A DNA stretch of 64,000 nucleotides from Antedon mediterranea (taxonomy: Eukaryota > Echinodermata > Crinoidea > Comatulida > Antedonidae). The position numbers and the translations under genes are program-made. Each line of letters begins with the position of its first letter. Position 1 is the stretch's first letter. Below the pieces are notes generated by a model, which did no database searches, was not told the DNA's origin, and was given only the letters and a program-made list of their open reading frames with translations. The stretch covers positions 25,046,070 to 25,110,069 of the forward strand of contig NC_092671.1 in assembly GCF_964355755.1 (NCBI RefSeq), given 5' to 3'. This document shows positions 10,801 through 22,060 of this stretch, piece after piece.

Positions 10801-12765
10801 TCTCGTCTTCTATGTTAAATGTAAGTTGGGTCATGTGATTATTACAGGCTACATCATCACCTGACATATTAACATTCGATGTGAGTTCCTTATTGACAAT
10901 AAAATGCGAAGCGTCTTGTGTGACTCTGTTTACAAGCATGGGAGCTTGTGTCGACTGCATGAGTTTTCTTAAGAACGCTTTGGAACTTAGGTCAGGCTGT
11001 GTTGACGTCTCTATAATTAATTTCAAACTTCGGATATATTGGCTACACTCTTCGCAGTCACCACACTGAAGTGGATCAATATCTGTATTTTCTTTTTGCT
11101 TATTAGATAAGTGTTTGCTACAAGAATTCGTAAACATTTTTCTTCTTCGAGGAGATGTTGATTTTCCCGGTGTGTCATTCTTTTTATATGGGTACCAGCT
11201 CCATTGTCTGCTTATATTCAAGTAAGGATATACATCTGTTTTGTGTTCTTGGTTCATGGTAACGGTAGATTTCCATTTATTATCCATCGGATTATAATCT
11301 CCATACGTATCAATCCTTATTTCATGTCCATCATCATACGCATTGCAGCATCGTTCTTCAAGCTCAACGCTGGAATTTGATTGAACCTCTACATCCTCTA
11401 GTTTCCGTGTGGTACTGTATTCGAATGATCGACTTGCAATTGTCGTATAGGTGTTATCCTCTAAAAGACCACCATATTCATCCTCTTCATCTGAATCTAA
11501 CTTCGAATGGCAATCTTGCCAGCTCAAAATAGACTCTTGAGAACTTGTACTTACTTCTGTACGTTCCTTATTGACCAGGGTATGATATGTCATAGAAATA
11601 TCATCTTGACATTGATCTGGATCAAGGACCCTTGTATCTGAACACGATTTAGAATTACAAGTGTAGTTTGATAGATGATCAATCTGCCTGCCCAATAAGT
11701 TTTTATCCAGTTGTTTATGATCTGAGTAAACTCCATTCACTTTGTAAATACTTTGAAGTTGCGAAGGGTTAAAAGCAACTCCAACAGAACAAACACCACC
11801 ATCTAATTGCGCATTTGAGTGCGCAAGCGTAACGTAGTGCTGTGCATCAGCTTCTTGAGGATAAACACCATTTTTTGCTCTCATTAACATACTCGGTGTG
11901 AGTGTAATATCCCCAAGTTCCTTAGAGGACACACTGGGTAAAGCTGGTGTTAACACATCATACTCTGTAGCGGTTTGATAACAATTGTTGGTAGAATTAT
12001 GGTTGTTTTTTGTTTTCATTTTTTCAATGTCTGTTAATTCTGCAGATGAAGTATTTGTGCTTTCTGCGGGCAATGAGCTTATTTGCACCTGTGGATTTAG
12101 ACTATTGACTTTAGAATCATAATCCAATATCTGGCTAACCGTGCCATGATCATCAGCTATTGAACAAGTCAAAGGGATGTTATCTGACGAAAGTACTCTT
12201 GTCTGTTGTCGGAGTTTATTGGAAGTTTGATGATTATCGTTAATAGTATCGGATAATGTATTCAGTTTTGCTTGGTCCCTGTCCGCATGGTTAGGCTTAA
12301 CGTTTCCTGAAAAACTAATGCAATGTTTCTCTACAGTGTTACACGTTGATTGATAACTTGGTTTATGCGATGGTTCTGGATGTGAAGAGGAATGTAAAAA
12401 TTGGTTATTCGAAGAACTGGTATGTTCTTTTTTCATTGGATATGGATCTTCATTGTCAGGCAACCCATCTTCTTGGTCCATTCTGTAAAAAAGCAAAACC
12501 CATTTAAAAAATTAAATCTTCACGATTGTAAAGCAATAATAATTGATAAAGAAAAGAAAGATGTTTATATATAAATGTATATTATTTTAATGTGTCACAA
12601 CGAATTTGTTCCTTAACATTTCAAATGACAGTGAAAGGTTAATTTTACATCTTTTGTAAGAACAACCATGGCTAAAATGCATTAAAAAAAATATGTGTGG
12701 TGTCAGTATAAACATGGATTAATAAAGGTATACCTTGCAAGCAAACGAGCTAGTGCTTCCACCAT
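7847..12765 (-). CDS. Uncharacterised large acidic Ser/Thr-rich protein, two exons
   Basis: I do not recognise this protein. The main exon is 7847-12482 on the complement. It is preceded by a clean acceptor (TTTTTTACAG), so the first five residues of the naive open frame (MLFYR) are intronic. A short first exon fits at 12734-12765: ATG in good context (GCAATGG), encoding MVEALARLLA, then donor AAG|GTATAC. Splicing out the 251-bp intron keeps frame exactly and gives 1555 residues. Start at the Met just after the acceptor is an alternative. The protein is rich in Ser, Thr, Asn, Asp and Glu, with no signal peptide or obvious membrane segment. Three tandem ~113-residue repeats, including SIGEYDLNVQSL, lie at about 10560-9690. 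A short motif C-x2-C-x2-YI-x2-L occurs twice (about 11070-11030 and 9425-9385). A basic stretch RLFTKKKKHK (about 8440-8400) could be a nuclear localisation signal. The C-terminus has three KKR-[IL]F-S-like units. Likely intrinsically disordered. The stop codon lies in the last unit of the 19-bp satellite. Confidence 0.75.
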
Positions 12766-12896
12766 TGCTTTGTAGGACGTGTCTTGTTCTATCCCTAAGT
12801 GAGAAAGTATTAATACAGATTACGGTAAGATTTGGGAAGGTACGGATTTGGACTTTTTTTACGGTGTCTTGTGAATCCTGAAGAAGAAGCCTAAAG

Positions 12897-13051
12897 TTGG
12901 TTCCCACTACAGACGGAACGCAAGGACGTAGATGCAACGCAAGCGGGTTGACCAATTACGAGCGACTGTTCGAAAAATCCATCGCTTGTGATTGGTTAAA
13001 TCACTGGTACGTTGCGTTACGTCACTGCGTTGCATCTCTAGTGGGAACCAA
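12897..13051. mobile_element. MITE, family B (TTGGTTCCCACTA ends)
   Basis: A 155-bp element with near-perfect terminal inverted repeats TTGGTTCCCACTA and TAGTGGGAACCAA. Sub-terminal ACGCAAGGACGTAGATGCAA is mirrored by TTGCGTTACGTCACTGCGTT. Two CCAAT boxes face each other inside (GACCAATTACG and TGATTGGTTA). It lies ~130 bp upstream of the proposed first ATG of the - strand gene, so it may overlap its promoter. Relatives lie at 20764 and 49128. Confidence 0.85.
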
Positions 13052-13081
13052 TCTTTATACTCATAGGCTACGCCGTAAGTT

Positions 13082-13117
13082 GATTTTCCACTAGGCGAAT
13101 TCGCCTAGTGGAAAATC
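13082..13117. repeat. Perfect 36-bp palindrome without spacer
   Basis: The half site GATTTTCCACTAGGCGAA is followed at once by its exact reverse complement, centred on GAATTC. Outside it the inverted similarity continues weakly (GGCTAC left, GTAGCTAC right), so it may be the core of a small inverted-repeat element. Confidence 0.9.
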
Positions 13118-13980
13118 GGCTTAAAAGTAGCTACGGTCGTGCCTAAAGGCTCAGTTGACTAATTATTAATTCAATAATTTTTCTTTATTTCCAGCTTGCC
13201 TATCCTAATAATTACTCATGTTTCGCCTAGGCTAGTTAGGGCCTAGGCCTAGGCCTAAATAAATTTGCTAACATTATTGCACATTCTAGGTTACATATGT
13301 GAATCGCTTTTCCCCCAACCTCTTAGGCCTAGGCCTGGGCTGGGCTGCTAAGTAGGCTAGGAGGCCACCGTCTTATTTTATTCTAAATATTCATTTACAA
13401 GATGCATTCTAAATCGAAACAAAATCAATATAATAGGCTTACCCGTCATCTTGATGTTGTGTAGGCTATAATATACTACCACTACACATCAGCGATATAG
13501 ATCTTAGTTACCATTTTTTTCTTTTACAAAAGATTGTATATCGGGTATCCTTTTGCATGCTTTTTGACTTAATTCAAAAATAAAGTTTTACACAGTGCGT
13601 GAATTGCGGGTATTCGATTTTACGCACGCCCAGCGTACGCGCAAAACTAAAGAACAAAAAAGAGTATAATATAACGCCGATAGCATGCACGGCGATTTTA
13701 TATTATAAATATCTTAAAACCTCGAACTGCTAGTTAATTGTACATTTTTTCGGTTATAAACCTAAACTGTAAATCGTTTTATTTAAACAAGTGAATCTTT
13801 TCCGGATTTCAATTCAGTCATTTTTTAAGTCATTCCACAGACAATTGTTTTCTTTCACTTCACCCTTAATACTTTTGAAAATCGTTTTCAAATAACGAGT
13901 ACTGTAGTTTTATTCTTAGAAGGGGCGAATGCTGAAAAATCTAAATATAATGGGAGTCGAAATTCTACAATAAAAACTAT
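13118..13980. other. Intergenic, no gene seen
   Basis: Contains clusters of GGCCTAGGCCTA (13230-13260, 13325-13360), a simple motif repeated throughout this genome. No open frame of interest. Confidence 0.5.
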
Positions 13981-13984
13981 TTAA

Positions 13985-15240
13985 GGGGATTTGTAATTGC
14001 CAAGAACTACAAAGTCTTCAAGAAAAACAGTAACCATACGATCCAGAAGGAAAAGTTTAAAGTACACTTTGATTTTTATTATGCAGGCCCATTTGTGTCA
14101 TTCAGTATCCCTAATGAGCCAGAAGACCCTAAAAGTTGTCCACAGTTTTTCAATGATGAAGTCTGTATACAATCAATGAGGATCCACCATCTAGAAAAGA
14201 ACTAGAAGAGGTTATAACGTCTTTCAAAAAATGGAGGGACAGATAACATCAAGTCAAGTAAAGTAGGTCTACATTACAAGTGAACGCCTGTTTGAATTCC
14301 ATCATATGCTTATAAGTGTCATTTGGACAATAGGTCCCTAGCTCCTGGCAAGATTACTTGTATTTTTAAGAAGGAGAATGTCAGTGAAGCCACGAATTAC
14401 AGATGGATATCAATTGGATCAAATCTCAGCAGAATTCTATCCAAGATTATCACATGGAGATTAAAAGAGGCAAATTAAAGTCTTGTCAGTGAGAACCAGT
14501 TTGGATTTCGCAGCAATAGATCAACTGCTGATACTATATTTATAACCAGAAAGGTTCAATTATTGCTACCTATATTGATCTCACGGTTGCATAATATAAT
14601 CACATACCTCAGTAAACATAGTTTCACTTCTAAAAGCTATGTACGGTGGAACAACAACATGCATCAGTGGGATGAAATCTTTTTTTCAAATTTTAAAGTC
14701 AAAGTCGGATGCAGACAAGGCGACCAGGAATCGCCTTACCTTTTAAATTTTAAAATTGCTGCATCGAAATTGATAAGGAATTTTCAGATTGATAGCTACA
14801 GTATTGAATTTCATTATAATATTCCAGATGGATGCACAAACAGAGAACAGAGAAAAAAGCTAAGCAGAATTGATTGGAAAAAATGAAATGGATCTTTTTG
14901 CAGATGACCTTGCGTTATTCTCAAAAAGTGGCATGGGTTGAATGTCTCCCTGAAACGAAAACAACATCTAGCAGATAAAATCTGCTTAAATAAATGGAGA
15001 GGATATTGAAAATGTAAGAGATGTTGTTTATTTGGGGCATACTATCACAAATAGAGATTATGACTGCTTCACTGATCATAGAACCTCACGTGCTAAAAGA
15101 AGTTTTAAAAGATCATAAATGTATGTATAAGGACTAGAAAGTTTCAGAGGCCTGTCCAGACTGAGAATGAAGAGGTTAGTTTTATGTTGGTACAAAATAT
15201 TGAGACAATTGGTCAAGAGAGGGTTTGATAGGGCAAGAAA
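13985..15240 (+). pseudogene. Decayed non-LTR retrotransposon (reverse transcriptase fragments)
   Basis: Pieces of a LINE-type reverse transcriptase are readable across several frames. A SRKELEEV-like segment is followed by NGGTDNIKSSK (about 14190-14270). GCRQGDQESPYLLNF (about 14705-14750) corresponds to the RT palm motif before the catalytic box. Later ADDLALFS-like codons occur near 14900 (GCAGATGACCTTGCG). Frequent stops and frame changes show it is dead. The clade cannot be assigned by eye. Confidence 0.65.
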
Positions 15241-15257
15241 TGAGGCCGACCAACTAG

Positions 15258-15970
15258 ATGAGGATAACTACAGACTTTTTTTTTTATTTATTAGAAATTC
15301 GACACAATCGCAATACAAATACATCAATATTCATAGAGAAAAATGATGTACATAGACAATGGAACAATAATAATAACAACCACCATGTTAATGGTGTGTC
15401 TAGAGAGAATAATGGCATGATAGCCGACACAAAAGTGAATTCTCTCTAAACCACTAACATGCAATAAGAAAACAGAGTACATTCATTCAAAACATTTTTG
15501 TCTCAAATATATTTGTATATTGAAACAAAATGATATGTGAAATTGTTAGAGCATCGCCATTTAAAGATTATATCAGTCAGTAAATCCGATATATTGGTCA
15601 TATCTGTAGAGGACCGAATACGTAAATTACAAAAAAGGATGTTGTTTGCTGTCCCAACAAGACGGTACTATCGTGATCAGTTCTTACGTTAAATGAATGA
15701 ATGAAATTCTACAAATGTGTAAATCGTTTTCTTTAACAACATTAACTGATTAATTAACAGGAAAATAATAAAGTAGGTGCAGAATATGGATGAATATGGT
15801 ATAATCCTTAGGCGAATGTAAATGTTAAGTACGATTTCAAATAGCGCGAAGAATTCGTTGCGCAATTTGAATCTGCACAGCATTGTTTAATTGGAAATTG
15901 CGCAATTTTAATACAATTTTATTCTTTCCTTCCTGCATTGTTTATAAATTTATACGGGTTTATATGAGCT
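15258..15970. other. Intergenic, no gene seen
   Basis: AT-rich, with short spurious frames only. It separates the two dead reverse-transcriptase elements, which differ in sequence and so are probably independent insertions. Confidence 0.4.
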
Positions 15971-15979
15971 TTATTAAAA

Positions 15980-17117
15980 TATGGATCGGACGTTCTCGCT
16001 CCACTCATTGCGAACATCATTAACGATGTTTTCAGATACCACAAAGACATAGACATAAATAATGGCATTCTCATTACTCTACAAAAGCCAGGAAAGGCTA
16101 AATGTCCCGTGTGAAAAATCTTCGTCCATTCGTTCTATTGAACGTAATTAGAAAGTGTGTGTCTCTAATCACGCTGGCGCGTATACGACCAAATATCGAA
16201 GAGTTTCTGCCACAGTGCCAGAGTGGATTCAGACCAGGGCGCAGCACTGGCGACGTCGTATTCACACATAGATGGCTGATTGCAAAAGCACAAAGAGTAG
16301 ATATGGAAATCCATATTACAGGAATTTATATGAGCAGCGCGTTCGACACCATTAATAGAGCCAAATTAATTGAAATTCTAAAAAACATAGTTGACACGGA
16401 CGAGCTACGAATCATACGCTTTCTCTTAAGCAATACCGGTCTGACTCTAAGAATTAATGGAGCAGATAGCCAACCCCATTTTTGCAGCAACATTGGTGCA
16501 CCACAAGGTGATAGTCTAAGCCCTGTACTCTTCATCGTTTACTTGGAGAATGCCCTGCGCGGCCTAAGAGATGAGATTCAAGAATACATGATGCCTACAG
16601 AGGTGGCATAAGAACAACAATATAGAAATAATTACTAATCATCTAAAGTACCATAATCTATTCGTAAAAGCGGAAAAAACAGAATATAGAGTTGTCAAAC
16701 GCGATGAATCACAGTGGAAGGAAACAAAGAAGCTGGGTTCATTATTAGGAGATGCCGAGGACATAAAGAGAAGGAAACAACTCGCAAATGTCTGGATACG
16801 AAAAGATAAAGTAAAAGAAGAAACACGCATGAAGCTTTACAATTCGTTTGTCAAACCAATAGGCCTACTGACCATCTACAACTGCGGAACATGGGTTTAA
16901 CCAAAGAAATAGAAACTAAATTAGATACATATTATAGACGCCAATTAAAGCATATGATAAGAGTTCGGTATCCACAAAGGATTTCTAACATACATTTGTA
17001 TAAGAGATGCAACGCACGACCCTTATCTTTAGAAATCGTCGAAGCACGATGGAAGCTTTTCGGAAATATTATATTATATTGAGACAAGATAGGAATACAC
17101 CAGCAAATCTGGCACTA

Positions 17118-17153
<36 letters not shown>

Positions 17154-17172
17154 AATAATAATAATAATAATG
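15980..17172 (+). pseudogene. Second non-LTR reverse-transcriptase pseudogene with AAT-repeat tail
   Basis: A longer and younger RT remnant. Translation starts in one frame near 15985 (LITLQKPGKAKCP at ~16070-16100). It shifts into an open segment 16102-16611 with VKNLRPFVLLNVIRKC, QSGFRPGRSTGDVV, SAFDTI and GAPQGDSLSPVLF, the successive RT fingers and palm motifs of non-LTR elements. The [YF]xDD catalytic box expected just after is missing, because the frame breaks at ~16600. Downstream, KKLGSLLGDAEDIKRRKQLA (about 16720-16790) and LTKEIETKLDTYYRRQLK (about 16894-16950) are the usual C-terminal region of this RT type. The element ends in (AAT)n at 17119-17172, a common 3' tail for such elements. 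Several frameshifts; non-functional. Confidence 0.78.
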
Positions 17173-17620
17173 AGCTTTGATTTGATCAAATACTGAAATA
17201 ACATGCGCTGTTCGAAATATTCTGCGCAATTTGAATATCGATTCAATTTGGGCAAAACAAAAAGTTCATTTTAAATAAAATAATATAAAATCTAATGAAC
17301 TCAGTTCATTATGTTTTGTGAATTTCCTTTAAATAAGAGGACAACTATAATGGACTTGAATTTCAACGGTATGGAAGTTACCATCTCCATCCCCGGATAT
17401 GATTCTGATTTATTTTTTCAAAACAGCCTGTATTACTACAATTACATATGTAAGTTGTTAGAAAACGCGTGAATGTTTAGAATTAAGTTATCATCATTTT
17501 TAATCAACGATTTCGGTTGAAAAATGAATTGCACATTTGTAGAATTTCTGTTGCACATTTAACGTAAAAGCTGATCGTCTTTTCATTTAAGGCGTGATGT
17601 TTGCACATTAGTCGATTATG
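17173..17620. other. Intergenic, leading into the 23-bp satellite
   Basis: No gene seen. Scattered TTGCACATTT words from 17528 on look like highly diverged edge units of the satellite that follows. Confidence 0.4.
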
Positions 17621-17631
17621 CCTCGTTAAAG

Positions 17632-18747
17632 ATTTGCACATTTGAGGGCCGGGTGCCATATTTGCACATTGTGAGAGTGCTATGTTTGCACATTTGAGGG
17701 TGCCATATTTGCATATTTGAAGGTGCCATGTTTGCACATTTGAGGGTGCCATATTTGCACATTTGAGGGTGCCATGTTTGCACATTTGAGGGTGCAATGT
17801 TTGCACATTTGAGGGTGCCATGTTTGCACATTTGAGGGTGCCATGTTTGCACATTTGAGGGTGCCATATTTGCACATTTGAGGGTACCATATTTGCATAT
17901 TTGAGGGTGCCATGTTTGCACATTTGAGGGTGCCATGTTTGCACATTTGAGGGTGCCATGTTTGCACATTTGAGGGTGCCATGTTTGCACATTTGAGGGT
18001 GCCATGTTTGCACATTTGAGGGTGCCAAATTTGCACATTTGAGGGTACCATATTTTCACATTTGAGGGTGCCATATTTGCACATTTGAGGGTGCCATGTT
18101 TGCACATTTGAGGGTGCCATGTTTGCACATTTGAGGGTGCCATGTTTGCACATTTGAGGGTGCCATGTTTGCACATTTGAGGGTGCCATGTTTGCACATT
18201 TGAGGGTGCTATGTTTGCACATTTGAGGGTGCCATGTTTGCACATTTGAGGGTGCCATGTTTGCACATTTGAGGGTGCCATGTTTGCACATTTGAGGGTG
18301 CTATGTTTGCACATTTGAGGGTGCCATGTTTGCACATTTGAGGGTGCCATGTTTGCACATTTGAGGGTGCCGAATTTGCACATTTGAGGGTACCATATTT
18401 TCACATTTAAGGGTGCCATATTTGCACATTTAAGGGTGCCATATTTGCACATTTGAGGGTGTCATGTTTGCACATTTGAGGGTGCCATGTTTGCACATTT
18501 GAGGGTGCCATATTTGCACATTTGAGGGTGCCATGTTTGCACATTTGAGGGTGCCATATTTGCACATTTGAGGGTGCCATATTTGCATATTTGAGGGTGC
18601 CATGTTTGCACATTTGAGGGCGCCATGTTTGCACATTTGAGGGTGCCATGTTTGCACATTTGAGGGTGCCATGTTTGCACATTTGAGGGTGCCATATTTG
18701 CACATTTGAGGGTGCCATATTTGCACATTTGAGGGTGCCATGTTTGT
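17632..18747. repeat. 23-bp satellite, ~48 copies
   Basis: Units of the 23-mer GAGGGTGCCATGTTTGCAC+ATTT. Variants include CCATATTTG, CTATGTTTG, CCAAATTTG and ACCATATTTTC. The variant pair CCAAATTTG/ACCATATTTTC near 18021 recurs near 18366, 345 bp away (15 units), which shows a higher-order repeat. Because 23 is not a multiple of three and no stop arises in the complement, all three - strand frames stay open and give long artefactual frames with 23-residue periodicity. Confidence 0.95.
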
Positions 18748-20760
18748 ATGTATGTACAGTATACTGTAGGTGTGAACATTCGATGACTTGATTTACCCAG
18801 TAATATAAACAGGGTGCGCGGTCGTTGCTGCAACAAATTTGCAAGATTTAAACACAATTAAAATAGAATAATAAACGGTATATGTATTTTATTCATAATA
18901 ACGCATAATATAAACTTTCAACCAAAACAAGGCCTAATCACGGAGGAAAAATAAATAAATGTTTTCATCCATAGTCTAATCTTGCTCACAGGATTCTCCT
19001 ACACTACTAACGTACCATTTCTGCATTCAACCATGCTCTATCGTTCACCCAGACTTATTCCAGGTTCTAGACCGAGTTTTGACTTATTATTAGTAAAAGA
19101 AAAAATATTTTGGCGCATATGGCGTTTTATACGTTCAGACGGTTTATATATTCAGACAAAACTCGAAACGCCGATTGGTGGACTTACATTAAGGTCCGGT
19201 TTATAAGTAAAACATGAAGATGAGATTTTTTTTTAGCTCCTCTAAGAACATTTCAATACAAAAATAAATTACTTTTCTAGTAACAATTGTAGTGATTATC
19301 ATATTGACATATTACATGGATAAAATAATGGAAAACATTTTTCTCCCCCGAGGTAAATGGCAACCAACCACTCTGTAATCAGTAAACCTTAGTAAAGCTT
19401 AGGCTCGAACAAATTTACAAACATTAAAATTAAAATCTTTAAATTAAAAAACAGAACTGTATAATATAATAACAGTGATTGTACAATAATACACACATAA
19501 AGGATCGGTAGAAAATATACAATAATAATTAGACCAAAATAATAATTATAATAATAACAATAATAATAATAATAATAATATATACGAATTTTTAAAGCGC
19601 CAATTCCAGCAACAATTAGTGATCAAAGGCGCTGTGGACTTAGATGTTGTTGTTGACTAGGCCGATTTATTGTTTCACTTTGACAAACAATTTATCTGAT
19701 AAAATGGTTTTGAAAAATTCAACCAGTAGCACTTATCTAGAGGTAAACTGTCTTTTTTTGTATGAAGCGTAATCGTTTAATTAATTGCTGTAAGGAGGAA
19801 GTAGATAAGAGTCTTTATTTTCATATGATTTTCCCGAATTTTAATGTTCAGTATTATTGACACTGTTGTAAATAACTTGCAAACCATAACCGTTGTTATG
19901 CAGTGCCAGATTGGAATATCTTAAAGATGTATTGTCTCTTTGACTAAATTTAAAAAAAAAAAAAATTATATTTTCAAAAAAAGTGTGTCATTTTGAAGTA
20001 TCATAATAGTTATTAACTTTCACCAAAAATTAGTCGAAAAAAAAAAAAATTTAACCGAAATACAGACGTTTTTTTGTTCAAAAAAAAACTTTGACTTCCA
20101 GTCAATGTTTTCGCTTAAAACATATCTCATAATGCAACGCGCTTGTTTGGCTACTCTGTATGCATAATCATAAAACGTCAAACACCTTCTCAATCGCGAA
20201 GAGTTGTAAACAATCCTAATTAGCATCATGATTGCATAATGCATACTAATGGTTTGAAATCTTTGTTTACTTTCACTCGTGACGATTTTCCAGACAAAAT
20301 GTAATCAAATTAATTTACCTGTTAATTACGTAAACTTGTTGTTTTTGGCTCGAATTTTCGACTTAAAGTGAATAACTTTAATATTACTTTGATATGGCCA
20401 ATTTAAATTTAGAATATATATTTTTTTCATTTTTTGTGTTTCAAGGGACAATAAGAAAGAGACCACCACTATGGCAAAAAGAAAACATTACAAAAACTGA
20501 TTTTTTTTTTAGCAAAAGTTTGTTAAAACTACAAAAATGGCCTAGTGTTGTTTTATTTTCTGAATTATGCCAAGCAAAATGAATTTCCATTTGAAATTGG
20601 ACAGTACCATTTCTTGAATTCAAAGTTTGTTTCTATTTTTGGGGTCAATATATTTTTAATAATTGATACCTTAATATTTCCATGCATTTTAAATGTTTGT
20701 TGTAATTGTCACTAATGTACTCCAAAGTGAACAAGTTACGACACTTGCATCGTACCACTT
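18748..20760. other. Intergenic, no gene seen
   Basis: Contains (AAT)n at about 19545-19582 followed by a common dispersed-repeat end (TTTTTAAAGCGCCAATTCCA, then GATCAAAGGCGCTGTGGA, to ~19640). It also holds a possible inverted-repeat element at about 19925-20455, whose left arm (ATCATAATAGTTATTAACTT) resembles the complement of its right arm (AAGTGAATAACTTTAATATT). Short open frames here show no family resemblance. Confidence 0.4.
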
Positions 20761-20763
20761 AGT

Positions 20764-20925
20764 AAAGCTGGGTTCACACTAGGAATAAGGATGTAATGCA
20801 AGAACGTAAGCCAAACGCAAGTAATTCGACCAGTGATACATTGTGATGTAATATTCGTATGTCTCTTGTAATTGGTCAATTCACTTGCATTACACTTACA
20901 TCAGGTCCCAGTGGGAAGCAAGCTT
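20764..20925. mobile_element. MITE, family B
   Basis: Termini AAGCTGGGTTCACACTAGGA and CCCAGTGGGAAGCAAGCTT are imperfect inverted repeats. Inside, GTAATGCAAGAACGTAAGCC mirrors ACTTGCATTACACTTACATC, with CCAAT-type words (GTAATTGGTCAATTCA). It shows the same organisation as the copies at 12897 and 49128. Confidence 0.75.
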
Positions 20926-22060
20926 ACACTAGTCAGCCTGTCATGAAGTGGACGACTTAATAACCTCGTATACTAATATGGCAAGTGGAGTAAACATTTT
21001 GTACTAATATTGTACCAACAATATCGCCTAACTTTCCTAATAATGCGATCGTAACAAAACATTTTCATTTTAACAAATGGCTAGCATACATTTGTGCAGA
21101 ATGGATATTATTTGGCAGCTATGACACAATATAATTGAAATATAATACAATTAAAATACAATATTTATAATATATATACAGTATACATATTAAAGATGTA
21201 TAGTATTAAAGCCCCAACAGAATTTGAATACAATATTCACCTCTTTAGAAAAAAAAAAATCCATTGTTTAAATAGCAACATTAAAATGGTATATTTTTAA
21301 TAAAAGCATTACCATTTATATACTCAGAGATGGCAGTATAGTGCAAGTATAAATGCAAGTAATAAAAACAAATGGTTAAATTTAACCAGAAACTGTCAGA
21401 CATTTTGAATAACAATAAAATGGCATATAGGGGCAATATATCTTTTAAAAAAGGCTTTACACTTTTATGATTACAGATACAATACCATACAACTTTATTA
21501 CAATTATTATCATATAAAACAAATTGAAGTTGAACAATTTAACAGTATAGAGCAAGTAAAATCAAACTATCACAAAAGACAGCTATTAACAGTGGATTTT
21601 ATAAAGACAGTTATGTACCCAACGTAAAAAGTGTATTTACATCTTTAAAAATGTTTGTAAAGTCGGGTAAACGATGGTTGAAAGGAAGACGGAATGTTTT
21701 GGAAGAGTCAGTGGTGTCCAACTCTCATTTTCCAATACTGGAAAGATTTAGCAAAGTAGGAATTGCTGTATTTACACTATGTATTTTATTTGAATTAACA
21801 GAGGACTCCTTAATATCAGTTCTTTTTTAAAGAAGACTGGCACGAGTGATCCTCTTCGAACATAGTTAATACATAAACATATTTATAAACCTGTAGAAGT
21901 GGTTACCTGTCATTAATACTGTATACCATATCCACTAATGTATAGTTGTGTCATCCCAGAATCTGATCTTTTTCTATGAGTAAATGCCTATACTAATTTT
22001 TTACTACTGTAATATAATAACACCATAATGTAAATTAGTAAAATGCTTTAGAGCTACTTG
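20926..22060. other. Intergenic and probable 3' UTR of the NXPE-like gene
   Basis: No coding frame. The part next to 22061 is the presumed 3' UTR of the - strand gene; several AATAAA-like words on the complement could serve as poly(A) signals, but none stands out. Confidence 0.35.

Noticed and set aside
8133-11069. Open frames opposite or shifted within the 1555-residue gene
   Set aside because: They are shadows of the long - strand reading frame, which has far greater length and proper splice signals.
12483-12496. Start of the orphan protein at MLFYR
   Set aside because: These codons lie upstream of a strong acceptor (TTTTTTACAG) and a matching upstream exon exists in exact frame.
17504-18857. 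Six overlapping - strand open frames up to 278 codons with a 23-residue repeat
   Set aside because: All three frames are open merely because the 23-bp unit lacks stops; there are no splice or start signals and the repeats vary without regard to codons.
18982-19206. 74-codon + strand open frame after the 23-bp satellite
   Set aside because: No recognisable motif and no gene context.
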